Shown: in pieces, positions 1 through 7,983 of the stretch | How the letters are laid out: every line of letters begins with the position of its first letter | Numbering within the stretch: the stretch's first letter is position 1 | DNA from: Sorangium cellulosum So ce56 | Lineage (GTDB): Bacteria; Myxococcota_A; Polyangia; Polyangiales; Polyangiaceae | Direction: 5' to 3' | DNA: 64,000 bases | Assembly (NCBI RefSeq): GCF_000067165.1 | Contig: NC_010162.1 | Coordinates: forward strand, 1,116,001-1,180,000 | Program-made: the position numbers and the translations under genes | Notes under the pieces: model-generated | The model's database searches: none | What the model was told of the DNA's origin: nothing | Seen by the model: the letters and a program-made list of their open reading frames with translations, nothing else

Positions 1-1864
1 TCACGGGCGGACCTCCCGGCAGGAGGCTCCTCGCGTCGGCCTGCTCGAACTCGAACAGCCCCTGCGCGGCGTCGCGGACCGCTGCATCGATGAGGATCTC
101 CCCGGGAAGCGCCGTCCTGGCGAGGTGCGCGGCGGCGTTGACCGCCTCGCCGAGCACCGTGTAGTCGAGCCGCCCGTAGGCCTGAGAGCCGACGCTGCCG
201 GAGAGCACCTGCCCCGTGGAGAGGCCGATGCAGATCCGCCGCATGTAGGACGAGCACTTGCCGGCGCGGTGCGCCACCGCCGCCACCTGCGTGCGGACGT
301 CCACGCACGCGCTGAGCGCCCTCGACAGATGATCCGGCCCCTGGAACACCGTCATCACCGTGTCGCCGAGAAACTTGTCCACGACGCCCCCCTTCGCCAG
401 GAGCTCCGGGACGATCATCTCGAAGTTGGCCCTGAGCAGCCTCATGGCCTCACCGGGCGGCATCGCCTTGGCGGCGGGGATGAACTGGAAGATGTGGATG
501 AACGCCACCGTGGCCATGAGGGTCTCGCTCTCGAGCGCGATCGTGGGCCCTATCGCCCGGAGCCGCTCGACCAACGCCGCGCTCGTGTACTGGCGGAGGA
601 CCTTGTTCTCCTCGTCCAAGCGCGCGTTCCTCCGCAGCTCCGCGGCCTGTTTCTTGGTCTTGTCGATGGTCGCCTCGAGATCGGCGCGCTGGAGCGGCTT
701 GAGCAGGAAATCAAATGCGCCTTGGTTCATCGCGGACCGGATGTTCCCCATGTCGCCGTAGGCGGACATCATCACCGTCTTTGCGAACGGGTTCACCTCC
801 GGGACGTGCCCGAGGAACGTGAGTCCATCCATCACGGGCATCTTGATGTCGGTCAAGATGACGTCGATATCGGGGTGGCGCCGGAGCTCGCGGAGGGCGG
901 ACTCCCCGTTGTCCGCGAAGAGGAACTGGTAGACGCCGTCGCGGATTTTCTGCCGGAAGTGCAGCTTCATCATGAGCGCCACGTCGGGCTCATCGTCGGC
1001 GACAAGGATCTTGGTGGGACCGCTGCTGGCCTCGCTCACCGCCGCGAACGCCGTGACGAACTCGCGCGCGGACTGGAACCGCTGCGCCGGATCCTTCGCC
1101 AGCGCGCGTTCGAAGAAGCCGTCGAAGCCGGACCGCAGGCTGGGGACGACGCTCGACGGCGGCGGGGATAGATCCGTGCAGATGCTGATGAACAGCTCCC
1201 CGATCGCGTTCGTCGTGAAGGGGAGCCGGCCTGTGAGAGCCCTGTAGGCGATGACGCCGAGCGACCAGAGATCGCTGAGATGGTTCGGCACGACCGCGCG
1301 CACCTGCTCGGGGCTCATGTACGCCGGCGTTCCGATCGTCCTGCCGGCCACCGCCTGCTGGTCTTCGTCCGACCCCTCGAAGACCGTCCACACCACGCCG
1401 AAATCGAGGAGCTTCACACATTCGCCGGGCTCCTTCCGGGCGATGAAGACGTTTGCCGGCTTGAGATCGCGGTGGACGATCCCCGCGGAGCTCGCCGCCT
1501 CCAGGCCGATGGCGATCTGCCGGAGCAGGGCGAGCGTGGTCGACGGCGAGAACTGCTGCTCCCGGGCGAGCCTGCTCTCGAGGTCCTCTCCTTCGAGGAG
1601 CTCCATCACGATGTAAGGGCAATCCTCGTCGATGCCGTAATCATATACCTGGACGATGTGCTCGTTCCGGAGCCGGGCGATCGCCATCGCCTCCCGCTCG
1701 AAGCGGCGTCGCGCGGTGTCGGAGGTGAGGTGCTCGGGCGTCATCACCTTGACGGCGACCGGACGCCGGAGCACCTGATCGAACGCCTCCCAGATGACGC
1801 CCATCCCTCCGCGTCCGATCTCACGTTCCAGCGTGTACTTCCGTGCGATCGTACGATTCGACAT
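1..1864 (-). CDS. Ser/Thr protein kinase - response regulator - cyclase-homology fusion (partial)
   Basis: The frame is still open at the left edge, so the C-terminus is missing; about 620 residues are visible. Residues about 9-270 are a PknB-type kinase with glycine loop GRGGMG, VAVK lysine, HRDLKPAN catalytic loop, DFG and the SPE of the activation segment, so it should be active. Residues about 283-400 are a CheY-like receiver (VADDEP, phospho-acceptor Asp near 339 in LTDIKMPVMDG, Lys near 388 in LLKPL). A short helical linker leads to a class III nucleotidyl cyclase homology domain from about 447. There the first metal Asp is replaced by His (VAFIHIFQF); KFLGDTVM keeps the second Asp; the usual Arg after VNAAA is His. 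I infer the cyclase part is regulatory or inactive. The chosen ATG begins MSNRTIARKY; another lies 6 bp upstream. Confidence 0.9.
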   Translation of the reverse strand, partial: MSNRTIARKYTLEREIGRGGMGVIWEAFDQVLRRPVAVKVMTPEHLTSDTARRRFEREAMAIARLRNEHIVQVYDYGIDEDCPYIVMELLEGEDLESRLAREQQFSPSTTLALLRQIAIGLEAASSAGIVHRDLKPANVFIARKEPGECVKLLDFGVVWTVFEGSDEDQQAVAGRTIGTPAYMSPEQVRAVVPNHLSDLWSLGVIAYRALTGRLPFTTNAIGELFISICTDLSPPPSSVVPSLRSGFDGFFERALAKDPAQRFQSAREFVTAFAAVSEASSGPTKILVADDEPDVALMMKLHFRQKIRDGVYQFLFADNGESALRELRRHPDIDVILTDIKMPVMDGLTFLGHVPEVNPFAKTVMMSAYGDMGNIRSAMNQGAFDFLLKPLQRADLEATIDKTKKQAAELRRNARLDEENKVLRQYTSAALVERLRAIGPTIALESETLMATVAFIHIFQFIPAAKAMPPGEAMRLLRANFEMIVPELLAKGGVVDKFLGDTVMTVFQGPDHLSRALSACVDVRTQVAAVAHRAGKCSSYMRRICIGLSTGQVLSGSVGSQAYGRLDYTVLGEAVNAAAHLARTALPGEILIDAAVRDAAQGLFEFEQADARSLLPGGPPV

Positions 1865-2459
1865 GATCATGTGGGCGTCCGGCTCACGCGCGAAGCACGC
1901 GAGCTCGTCCGCGGTGTCTTGGCCCCGGTGCTCGGCAGTTCGTACGTCGGTAAGAAGCGCGCCGCCTCACGTCCACGTCCTTCATGCGGCACGGGAGCGT
2001 GCGCGCCGGCATCCCAAGCCACCGCGCTGCCGCCCTGAACCCGTTCGCTTGGACGCATGCGCTGCTCCTCGGTGGTATCTATATCAGGCTGGTTCGAGCC
2101 GTCCAAGAGGCATCGCCGGACCGCGCCCTTGCAGCGGCTCGGCCGCGCTCGGCGGTCGCCGTATCGCCCGCTCGTGTCCAGCAGCGAGACCGGGTGGGAA
2201 TCGTCCGGCCGAGCGTTCAAGGTGGCCGGGGCGGAAGCGGTCTGGCGCAGACGACGCTTCTTCGCTGCGGCATGGGGGCCGTGTCAAGACGAGGAGCACG
2301 CCTGGGCAGATCGCGCGGCAGATCGCGCCGTGGTCAGCTTCGTTATGTTTCAGGATCGTTCCGCGCTTGCCGGAAGAATGTCGTGGTGCGAACGGAGATT
2401 GGCGCCTTGCTGCGACGTTTTTCCGCAGCGGGGCGCGCTGAAGGCGCCTCGTACGTCTC
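1865..2459. other. intergenic, no gene supported
   Basis: This 595-bp stretch lies upstream of the kinase fusion and downstream of the DUF1552 gene, both on the minus strand. Short open frames run through it on both strands, but none has a clear ribosome binding site, domain or consistent codon bias. An AT-rich patch near 2076-2095 could hold the -10 of the kinase promoter; I could not find a matching -35. Confidence 0.5.
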
Positions 2460-3932
2460 TCACGGCAGCTCCGCGAGCGGGCCCTTCCTGTACGCCGTGT
2501 CGTTCCCGAAGTGCTCGTCTTCGTAGCCGAAGGCGCGCAGGATCGATGTGTAGACGTTGTGCATCGAGACGTCGGTCTCGTACTCGGACTGGGTGGGATC
2601 CGCGCTCGCGCGCTTGTTGTAGTTGACGTGGCGGCCGCCCGGCCACCTGCCGCCTGCCTTGCCGGCGAGCAGGACGGGGATATCGCGGGGCGAATGCCCG
2701 CCGCCGCACCCGAACTCGCTCGTGAAGAGCACGACGCTGTTGTCGAGCATCGTGCCGTCGCCCTCGGGGGTGCTCTTCAGCCCGTCGAGCAGGCGTGCGA
2801 AGAGCTCCATGCGCCAGTTGCGGTTCGCGAGGATGGTCGCGCGCCAGTCCTCGAGCCTGTCGGGCTCCGCGCCGCTCGGGCCGACGTCGAGGGCGGCGTG
2901 GCCGAGGCTGTGGCCGAGGTCGGTGCTGTAGGGTTGGGGCAGCCAGCTCGTCAGGACGTCGGCCACCTGGAAGGTGGCCACCTGCGTGAGACCGCACCGG
3001 AACGCATGCAGCAGGACGTCGACCAGCAGGGGAGCGGCCTCCTTGATTCCCCCTCCCGTGTAGGATCCATATCCCTGGTACACGGGCGCTCCGCCGACAT
3101 CCGGCTTCGTGCAGGCCGCCAGGTTGGAGATGCCCTCGAGCTTCTTCTCCAGGCTCCGGATGTGCTCGGCGTGCGCGTCGAGCAGGTGCCTGTCGGCCGC
3201 GCTCACGCGCCCCTTCAGGGCAGCGAGGTGCTCGCTCACGCCGTCGAGGACGCTCTTCCGGTGGGCGCGGAGCCGGAGCTGCTCGGGCGTCGGACCCGAC
3301 GCGGTCTCCGTGACGTCCTGGAAGAGCCGATCGAAGGCGCTCGTCGGGTCCTTCTCGCTGGACACCTGCTCGCCCGCCGCGTTGTACAGCGGCTCTCCGT
3401 AGTTGTGTCCGTCGACCATGAGATCGATCGACGAGAACGGCGCCGGGCTCTCGCCGGCCAGCCGCTGCGCGATCACCTGATCGATCGATGGGCCGAGCGC
3501 CCTGGCGTCGTCGCCTCCCGAGGTCGTGTCGGCGCAGGTGAGCACGGTCGCGTTGGAGCAGCCGTGGTGCCCGCCGTAGTCTCCCTGGATCATCCCGGCG
3601 GCGTCGTCGACGCCGCGGAGCAGGGTGAGGTCGCCCTTGTGGGCCTCGAGCGGCGCCATCTCTTCGCCGAGGACCTCGAGCGCCGACCCCTCGCCGCCGG
3701 GCGCCCAGAGGTCGAGCATGCTCCAGGCGCCCGGCTTCCAGGGATCCCCCTTCTCCCCGGAGGAGTGACGAGACGTGATCGTGCCGCCGTGGCTGAAGAA
3801 CACGATGAACCGCCTGGCCCTGCCGTTCGCGGCCCAGACGTCCCCATGGGTCGCCTCGAGCAGCGGCAGGGCGATGCACAGACCGGTCGCGGTGCGGAGG
3901 AAATTCCTTCGGCTGAAAGCGGCGCGGCTCAT
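2460..3932 (-). CDS. DUF1552 family secreted protein
   Basis: 490 residues. The N-terminus MSRAAFSRRNFLRTATG is a Tat-type signal (SRRNFLR followed by a hydrophobic stretch), so export in folded form is expected. The body contains the FFSHGGT and SEFGCGGGHSPRDIP motifs that I associate with DUF1552, a family seen in planctomycetes and myxobacteria next to DUF1592-type genes. Its chemistry is not established; the fold resembles alkaline-phosphatase/sulfatase-like (DUF1501-type) exported proteins. The gene starts 4 nt after the stop of the DUF1592-type gene, so the two are co-transcribed and probably work together outside the cytoplasm. The longer upstream reading of this frame only overlaps that neighbour, so the ATG at the Tat signal is preferred. 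Confidence 0.88.
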   Translation of the reverse strand: MSRAAFSRRNFLRTATGLCIALPLLEATHGDVWAANGRARRFIVFFSHGGTITSRHSSGEKGDPWKPGAWSMLDLWAPGGEGSALEVLGEEMAPLEAHKGDLTLLRGVDDAAGMIQGDYGGHHGCSNATVLTCADTTSGGDDARALGPSIDQVIAQRLAGESPAPFSSIDLMVDGHNYGEPLYNAAGEQVSSEKDPTSAFDRLFQDVTETASGPTPEQLRLRAHRKSVLDGVSEHLAALKGRVSAADRHLLDAHAEHIRSLEKKLEGISNLAACTKPDVGGAPVYQGYGSYTGGGIKEAAPLLVDVLLHAFRCGLTQVATFQVADVLTSWLPQPYSTDLGHSLGHAALDVGPSGAEPDRLEDWRATILANRNWRMELFARLLDGLKSTPEGDGTMLDNSVVLFTSEFGCGGGHSPRDIPVLLAGKAGGRWPGGRHVNYNKRASADPTQSEYETDVSMHNVYTSILRAFGYEDEHFGNDTAYRKGPLAELP

Positions 3933-3936
3933 GAGT

Positions 3937-5685
3937 TCACTCCTCGATCTGGCGCAGGTGCAAGAAGGCATTGCTGGTCGTGAGGGAGACGATGAGATCA
4001 CGCACGCTGCCGCCGCTCTCGGGCGTCGGCGTGGCCGCCTCGATCGACGCGAGATCCTGGTCGATCGGGACGCGCCGGAGCGCCGTCTGGAAGAGGCGCT
4101 TCGTGAGGCAGGCGCGCGCCGCGGGGCTCGCCGCGAGGGCCGCCGACATCCCGACGCCGCCGTCGACCTCCACGTCCCCTTCGTCCGGAGGGAGCGCAGG
4201 GAGGCTGCCGCGTGCGTCGATGTCGAGCAGGTAGGGTGCCTGCGCGTCCCCGCCCGCCTCTTGCGACTGCCATCTCCCGAGCGCGTCGTAATGCTCGAAC
4301 GCAAAGCCGATCGGGTTGATGATCCTGTGGCAGCTCGCGCAGGCGCCGCTCGACGTCTTGGCCTCGACGTCCTGGCGGATCGTCCTGTGCACCACCTCGC
4401 CGTTCTCCTCGACGGCTCCGCCCTTGACCGGCACGTCGCTCGCGTTGGGGGGCGGCGGGCCGAGGGGGCGGCAGAGCACCTGCTCCAGGATGTACGCGCC
4501 GCGGCGGATCGGCGATTTGACCTCGAGGCTGCCGAACACGCTCAGGAAGGCCGCCCGCGTGAAGATCCCCGCGCGCTGATCGCGGGGGAGGGAGACCCAC
4601 GAGAACGTGCGCTCGTCGGCGGGGCCCTCCACCCCGTAGAGCGCGGCGAGGGGCCCGTTCACGTAGGCGTCCGTCGTCGTGAGCAACGTCTCGAACCTGC
4701 CGTCCCCCTCGAAGAGCACGCGCTCCGCGAGGACCTCGATCTCGGCGCGCATGGCGGCGCGCAGCGCGGGTGAATCCTCGGGATAGATCTCGGGGCTCTT
4801 CGGCGCGCTCTCGAGCGAGGGGTGTTGGTTCGTGCCGTCGAGCTCCAGCCAATCGGCGAAGAAGCGCCTCGCCGTGGCACGGGCGCGGTCGTTCGAGGGG
4901 AGCCGCTCCGCCTGCGCGCGCACGCCCTCCGCCGTGTCGAGCGCGCCGGACTCCGCGGCATCGAGCAGCGCGTCGTCCGGCGTCGTGTTCCAGAGGAAAT
5001 ACGACAGGCGCGACGCCCGCTCGAAGCCCGTGAGCGGACGGACGCCGGAGGCGAGCGGCTCGCTCCCGTCCCCGTCGCGGCCGAGCTCGACGAAGTAATA
5101 GACGTTGGGCGACTGGATCATGGTCTCGAGCACGACGAGGAGGGCGTCCTCGAACGACTGCTCCTTCCGCGCCCGGGCGTACTGGCCCTTGAGCATCGCG
5201 ACCTCGGCCTCGTCGAGCGTGCGCCGGAAGGCGCGGCGCCCGAACGTCCGCACGAAGCCGTCCACGCACGCCTCGTCGTCCGCGCCGCTCGTGTCGCACG
5301 GGAACACCGGCGTCCCCCACGACGCGCGCCGCGCGACGATCGCCTCCGCCGCGGCATTGAGCTTGTCGACGGCGAGCAGCGAGGCGACCTCTCCCGCGTC
5401 CGGGTCGAGGTCGAGATCGATCCCTGGATCGACGAACAGGTCGCGCATCGAGCTCGTGAACTGCTCCGGTGTCATCCGGCGCATCCCCGCTGGAGCGACG
5501 TCGACCAGCCCGCTCGCGCTCGGCGACCCGCCGCGGTCGCCTCCGAGGTCGCCGACGCAGCCCGAGAGCAGGTGGGACGCCGCGAGGACAATCGCGCCGG
5601 CGAGCGCCGTCGCGCGCCCCCCTGGCGCGGTGAATCTATCGAGAACGTCGAGGGGTTTCACGCCGTCGGGCTTCGTTCGCTTCAT
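3937..5685 (-). CDS. DUF1592/DUF1588/DUF1585 family lipoprotein with CxxCH motif
   Basis: 582 residues. The start at MKRTKPDG is followed by a hydrophobic segment and a lipobox-like end (LLSGC), so I predict a lipoprotein. Domain order fits the PSD group of families: a DUF1595-like part (FGRRAFRRTLDEAE), DUF1592 (LTGFERASRLSYFLWN), DUF1588 with ACASCHRIINPIGF, and a C-terminal DUF1585. The CASCH is a c-type haem motif, so electron transfer is possible. Large planctomycete relatives carry an added N-terminal cytochrome that this short form lacks. It is the first gene of a two-gene operon with the DUF1552 protein. The biological role of the pair is unknown. Confidence 0.87.
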   Translation of the reverse strand: MKRTKPDGVKPLDVLDRFTAPGGRATALAGAIVLAASHLLSGCVGDLGGDRGGSPSASGLVDVAPAGMRRMTPEQFTSSMRDLFVDPGIDLDLDPDAGEVASLLAVDKLNAAAEAIVARRASWGTPVFPCDTSGADDEACVDGFVRTFGRRAFRRTLDEAEVAMLKGQYARARKEQSFEDALLVVLETMIQSPNVYYFVELGRDGDGSEPLASGVRPLTGFERASRLSYFLWNTTPDDALLDAAESGALDTAEGVRAQAERLPSNDRARATARRFFADWLELDGTNQHPSLESAPKSPEIYPEDSPALRAAMRAEIEVLAERVLFEGDGRFETLLTTTDAYVNGPLAALYGVEGPADERTFSWVSLPRDQRAGIFTRAAFLSVFGSLEVKSPIRRGAYILEQVLCRPLGPPPPNASDVPVKGGAVEENGEVVHRTIRQDVEAKTSSGACASCHRIINPIGFAFEHYDALGRWQSQEAGGDAQAPYLLDIDARGSLPALPPDEGDVEVDGGVGMSAALAASPAARACLTKRLFQTALRRVPIDQDLASIEAATPTPESGGSVRDLIVSLTTSNAFLHLRQIEE

Positions 5686-6067
5686 GGCTTCGGTCCTCGC
5701 GCGGTCGCTGAACACAGCGGGCTGGATCGCAGGGCACTCGACTCGAGCCTCCCGCCTCCCGGGAATCATCGAGCCACGCTGCGCTGCGTGTTCGCCGTCC
5801 GCCGGGGATTGGCATCGAGCGATCGCCGAACCGGGGCTTCCATCCATCGTGGAGAATCGACGAACGCATCGGCGGGATCCAGCTCACAGGCCGCATGGAG
5901 CTCATGCACCCTGTGCATATCCTACGTCATCGCCTCGAATGACGCGAGGGGCCGTTGATTGAAGAGCGCCGACAGGACCCCAGGAACCCTCGGAGGCGCG
6001 AGAAAAATCCCTTCTTGGCGTCCTTGGCGGCTCGACTTCTTCTCACAGGAGCGCCGTTGTCATCGAT

Positions 6068-6124
6068 GGTTCGATGTAAGGAAGATGGTTCGATGTAAAG
6101 TTTGATGTAAAGTTCGATGTAAAG
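6068..6124. repeat. four short direct repeats of TTCGATGTAAAG
   Basis: Near-identical units sit at 6068-6080 (GGTTCGATGTAAG), 6088-6100 (GGTTCGATGTAAAG without the last base), 6101-6112 (TTTGATGTAAAG) and 6113-6124 (TTCGATGTAAAG). The last two abut. They are AT-rich in a GC-rich genome and lie in a divergent promoter region, so they could be binding sites. They could equally be replication-slippage debris. Confidence 0.6.
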
Positions 6125-6287
6125 AACGCCCCGTCGGCGACCCTTTCGCGAAAGCGACATCCGACGCGGACCTGGGTTACATCCTGCTACCTTGGGGGCG
6201 GAAGATGCGACAACAGCAATGTCCGGTCGCATGACAAAGTGCATCGGCGTGTCATCTTGCCGCACTGAGGCGAGAAGGCCTCATAAT

Positions 6288-6301
6288 CTGTAAAATTACA
6301 G
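6288..6301. promoter_or_regulatory. perfect dyad CTGTAA-AA-TTACAG before a lipoprotein start
   Basis: The inverted repeat CTGTAA N2 TTACAG ends 10 bp before the ATG at 6312. The symmetry is seen directly. That it is an operator overlapping the ribosome binding region is inferred from its position. Confidence 0.4.
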
Positions 6302-6311
6302 TGGAGCTTTT

Positions 6312-7874
6312 ATGGCCCATATCGTGGAGAATTCTGTGAGGGTTCGAGCTTGCGTGACCGGATTGCTCCTCGCCGCAGGTTGCACCGGCGAGCTTGGCGG
6401 GACGACGTATGGCGGCGGCGGTCCGGCGCCGCTCCCTCCGCCCGTCGTGAACATTCCGCCGATTCACGTCGATTGCAGCCACGTCGGAAGCGGCAAGGAT
6501 TACCAGGTCGGTCCTGGCAAGGAATTCGAGGCGATCGGCGACGTCCCGCTTGAATCGCTCGTCGCCGGCGACACGGTGCGCATCTTCTGGCGTGCCGAGG
6601 GGTACCACGAGAAGATCATGCTCGGGGGCCAGGGGACGGCCGAGCAGCCCATCCGGCTCTGTGGCGTCCCGGGGCCGAACGGCGAGCTGCCGGTGATCGA
6701 CGGTCAGGACGCGACCACCCGGCCCGAGCTCGATTTCCCCTTCGACGGCCACCAGGTGCGGGGGCTCATCATCGTCGGGCACAAGCATGACGACCCGTGG
6801 GAGCTCGGGCCCACCCACATCACGATCGAGGGGCTCGAGATCAAGAACGCAGCGCCCCCTCACGGCTTCACCGACAAGGCGGGGTCGGGGGTGGACTACG
6901 CGGGCAACGCGGCCGGCGTCTTCGTGGAGCGCGGCGATCACGTGACCATCCGCGCCTGCGAGGTCCACGAGAATGCCAATGGCCTCTTCATCGGCACGGC
7001 CGGTGGGGATATCCTGACCACGAACGTGCTCATCGAATCCAACTACATTCACGACAACGGCATGGATGATTACAACGAGCACAACGTTTACAACGAGGCC
7101 TCGAACGTCATCTACCAGTTCAACCGCTTCGGCCCCACGCGCGGCGGCCACGGCAACAACATCAAGGAGCGCTCGGCAGGCGTCGTCATCCGGTACAACT
7201 GGATCGAGGACGGCGCCCACCTGATCGATCTCGTCGACGCGCAGGAGGCGACCGACTCGGTCGCGTTGCCGTCGTTCCACGAGACGTTCATTTACGGCAA
7301 CGTGCTCCTGCGCAACGGCTACGGCCCGTCCATGATCCACTACGGCGGGGACAGCGGGGAGACCGAGTACTACAGGAAGGGCACGCTCCACTTCTTCTCC
7401 AACACCGTCTTCGTCAAGAACGACAACTACGACGACTACGATCGCTCGGCGATGTTCGAGGCCTCGACCAACGACGAGCGGATCGACGCCCGCAACAACG
7501 TGTTCGCCAGCAGCCTGGAGCCGACCGAGCTCCGCGCGGTCACCTTCCTCGGGGACCGCGACGGCGTGGCCGCCGGGGCCCTCACCCTGTCCGGGAACTG
7601 GGTGACGAACGGGTGGCTGCCGTTCGATCCCGTCCGGGAGGTGGTGAAGGTGATCGGGCAGGTGGACGGCCTGGACGACTCGATCTTCGGCGTCGATCCG
7701 GCGTTCGCGTCGGCGGCAGACCACGATTTCATGCCGGCCGCGAGCGCGCCGCTCATCGGCGCCGGCGCCTCGCTCGACGGCCTCCCGCCGGTCGAGCACC
7801 AGTACACGCCGCACCAGCAGGCCAGGGCGCGCAACGACGGCGCGAGCCTCACGATCGGCGCGTTCGGGCGGTAG
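6312..7874 (+). CDS. right-handed parallel beta-helix lipoprotein
   Basis: 520 residues. An N-terminal signal ends in a lipobox (LLLAAGC at about residue 25), followed by a Gly/Pro-rich spacer. The rest has parallel beta-helix character: repeated short strands with THITIEGLEIKNA, GDHVTIRACEVHEN, NVLIESNYIHDN and VVIRYNWIEDG, each ending in Asn or Asp turns. This fold is typical of polysaccharide lyases, pectate-lyase-like proteins and carbohydrate-binding surface proteins, so a role in polysaccharide binding or cleavage outside the cell is inferred. No catalytic set could be assigned by eye. The Shine-Dalgarno (SD) sequence is weak, and a dyad sits just upstream. A GC-rich hairpin follows the stop codon. 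Confidence 0.85.
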   Translation: MAHIVENSVRVRACVTGLLLAAGCTGELGGTTYGGGGPAPLPPPVVNIPPIHVDCSHVGSGKDYQVGPGKEFEAIGDVPLESLVAGDTVRIFWRAEGYHEKIMLGGQGTAEQPIRLCGVPGPNGELPVIDGQDATTRPELDFPFDGHQVRGLIIVGHKHDDPWELGPTHITIEGLEIKNAAPPHGFTDKAGSGVDYAGNAAGVFVERGDHVTIRACEVHENANGLFIGTAGGDILTTNVLIESNYIHDNGMDDYNEHNVYNEASNVIYQFNRFGPTRGGHGNNIKERSAGVVIRYNWIEDGAHLIDLVDAQEATDSVALPSFHETFIYGNVLLRNGYGPSMIHYGGDSGETEYYRKGTLHFFSNTVFVKNDNYDDYDRSAMFEASTNDERIDARNNVFASSLEPTELRAVTFLGDRDGVAAGALTLSGNWVTNGWLPFDPVREVVKVIGQVDGLDDSIFGVDPAFASAADHDFMPAASAPLIGAGASLDGLPPVEHQYTPHQQARARNDGASLTIGAFGR

Positions 7875-7876
7875 CC

Positions 7877-7900
7877 CGCGCCGCGCAGTCCCGCGGCGCG
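7877..7900 (+). terminator. GC-rich hairpin after the beta-helix gene
   Basis: CGCGCCGCG and CGCGGCGCG pair perfectly around a 6-nt loop, 2 nt after the stop codon. There is no T-run, so it would be a weak or factor-assisted terminator. Confidence 0.4.
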
Positions 7901-7983
7901 GCTCACGCCACGGCCCGCGGGGTCACCCCACACAACCCAGGTCGGCTCGCCCGTGAGGGATCGCGCCTTGCAGAGGGCGGCGC

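Larger units (their letters stand above)
5686..6311. other. divergent intergenic region with short repeats
   Basis: About 625 bp between the minus-strand DUF1592/DUF1552 operon and the plus-strand beta-helix lipoprotein, so promoters for both should lie here. It is less GC-rich than its surroundings. It holds four short direct repeats (6068-6124) and a perfect dyad just before the start at 6312; both are listed separately. No gene is supported. Confidence 0.6.

Noticed and set aside
5927..6265. 112-codon minus-strand frame between the DUF1592-type gene and the beta-helix gene
   Set aside because: It runs through AT-rich repeats (giving YIELYIKLYIE) and has no SD or domain.
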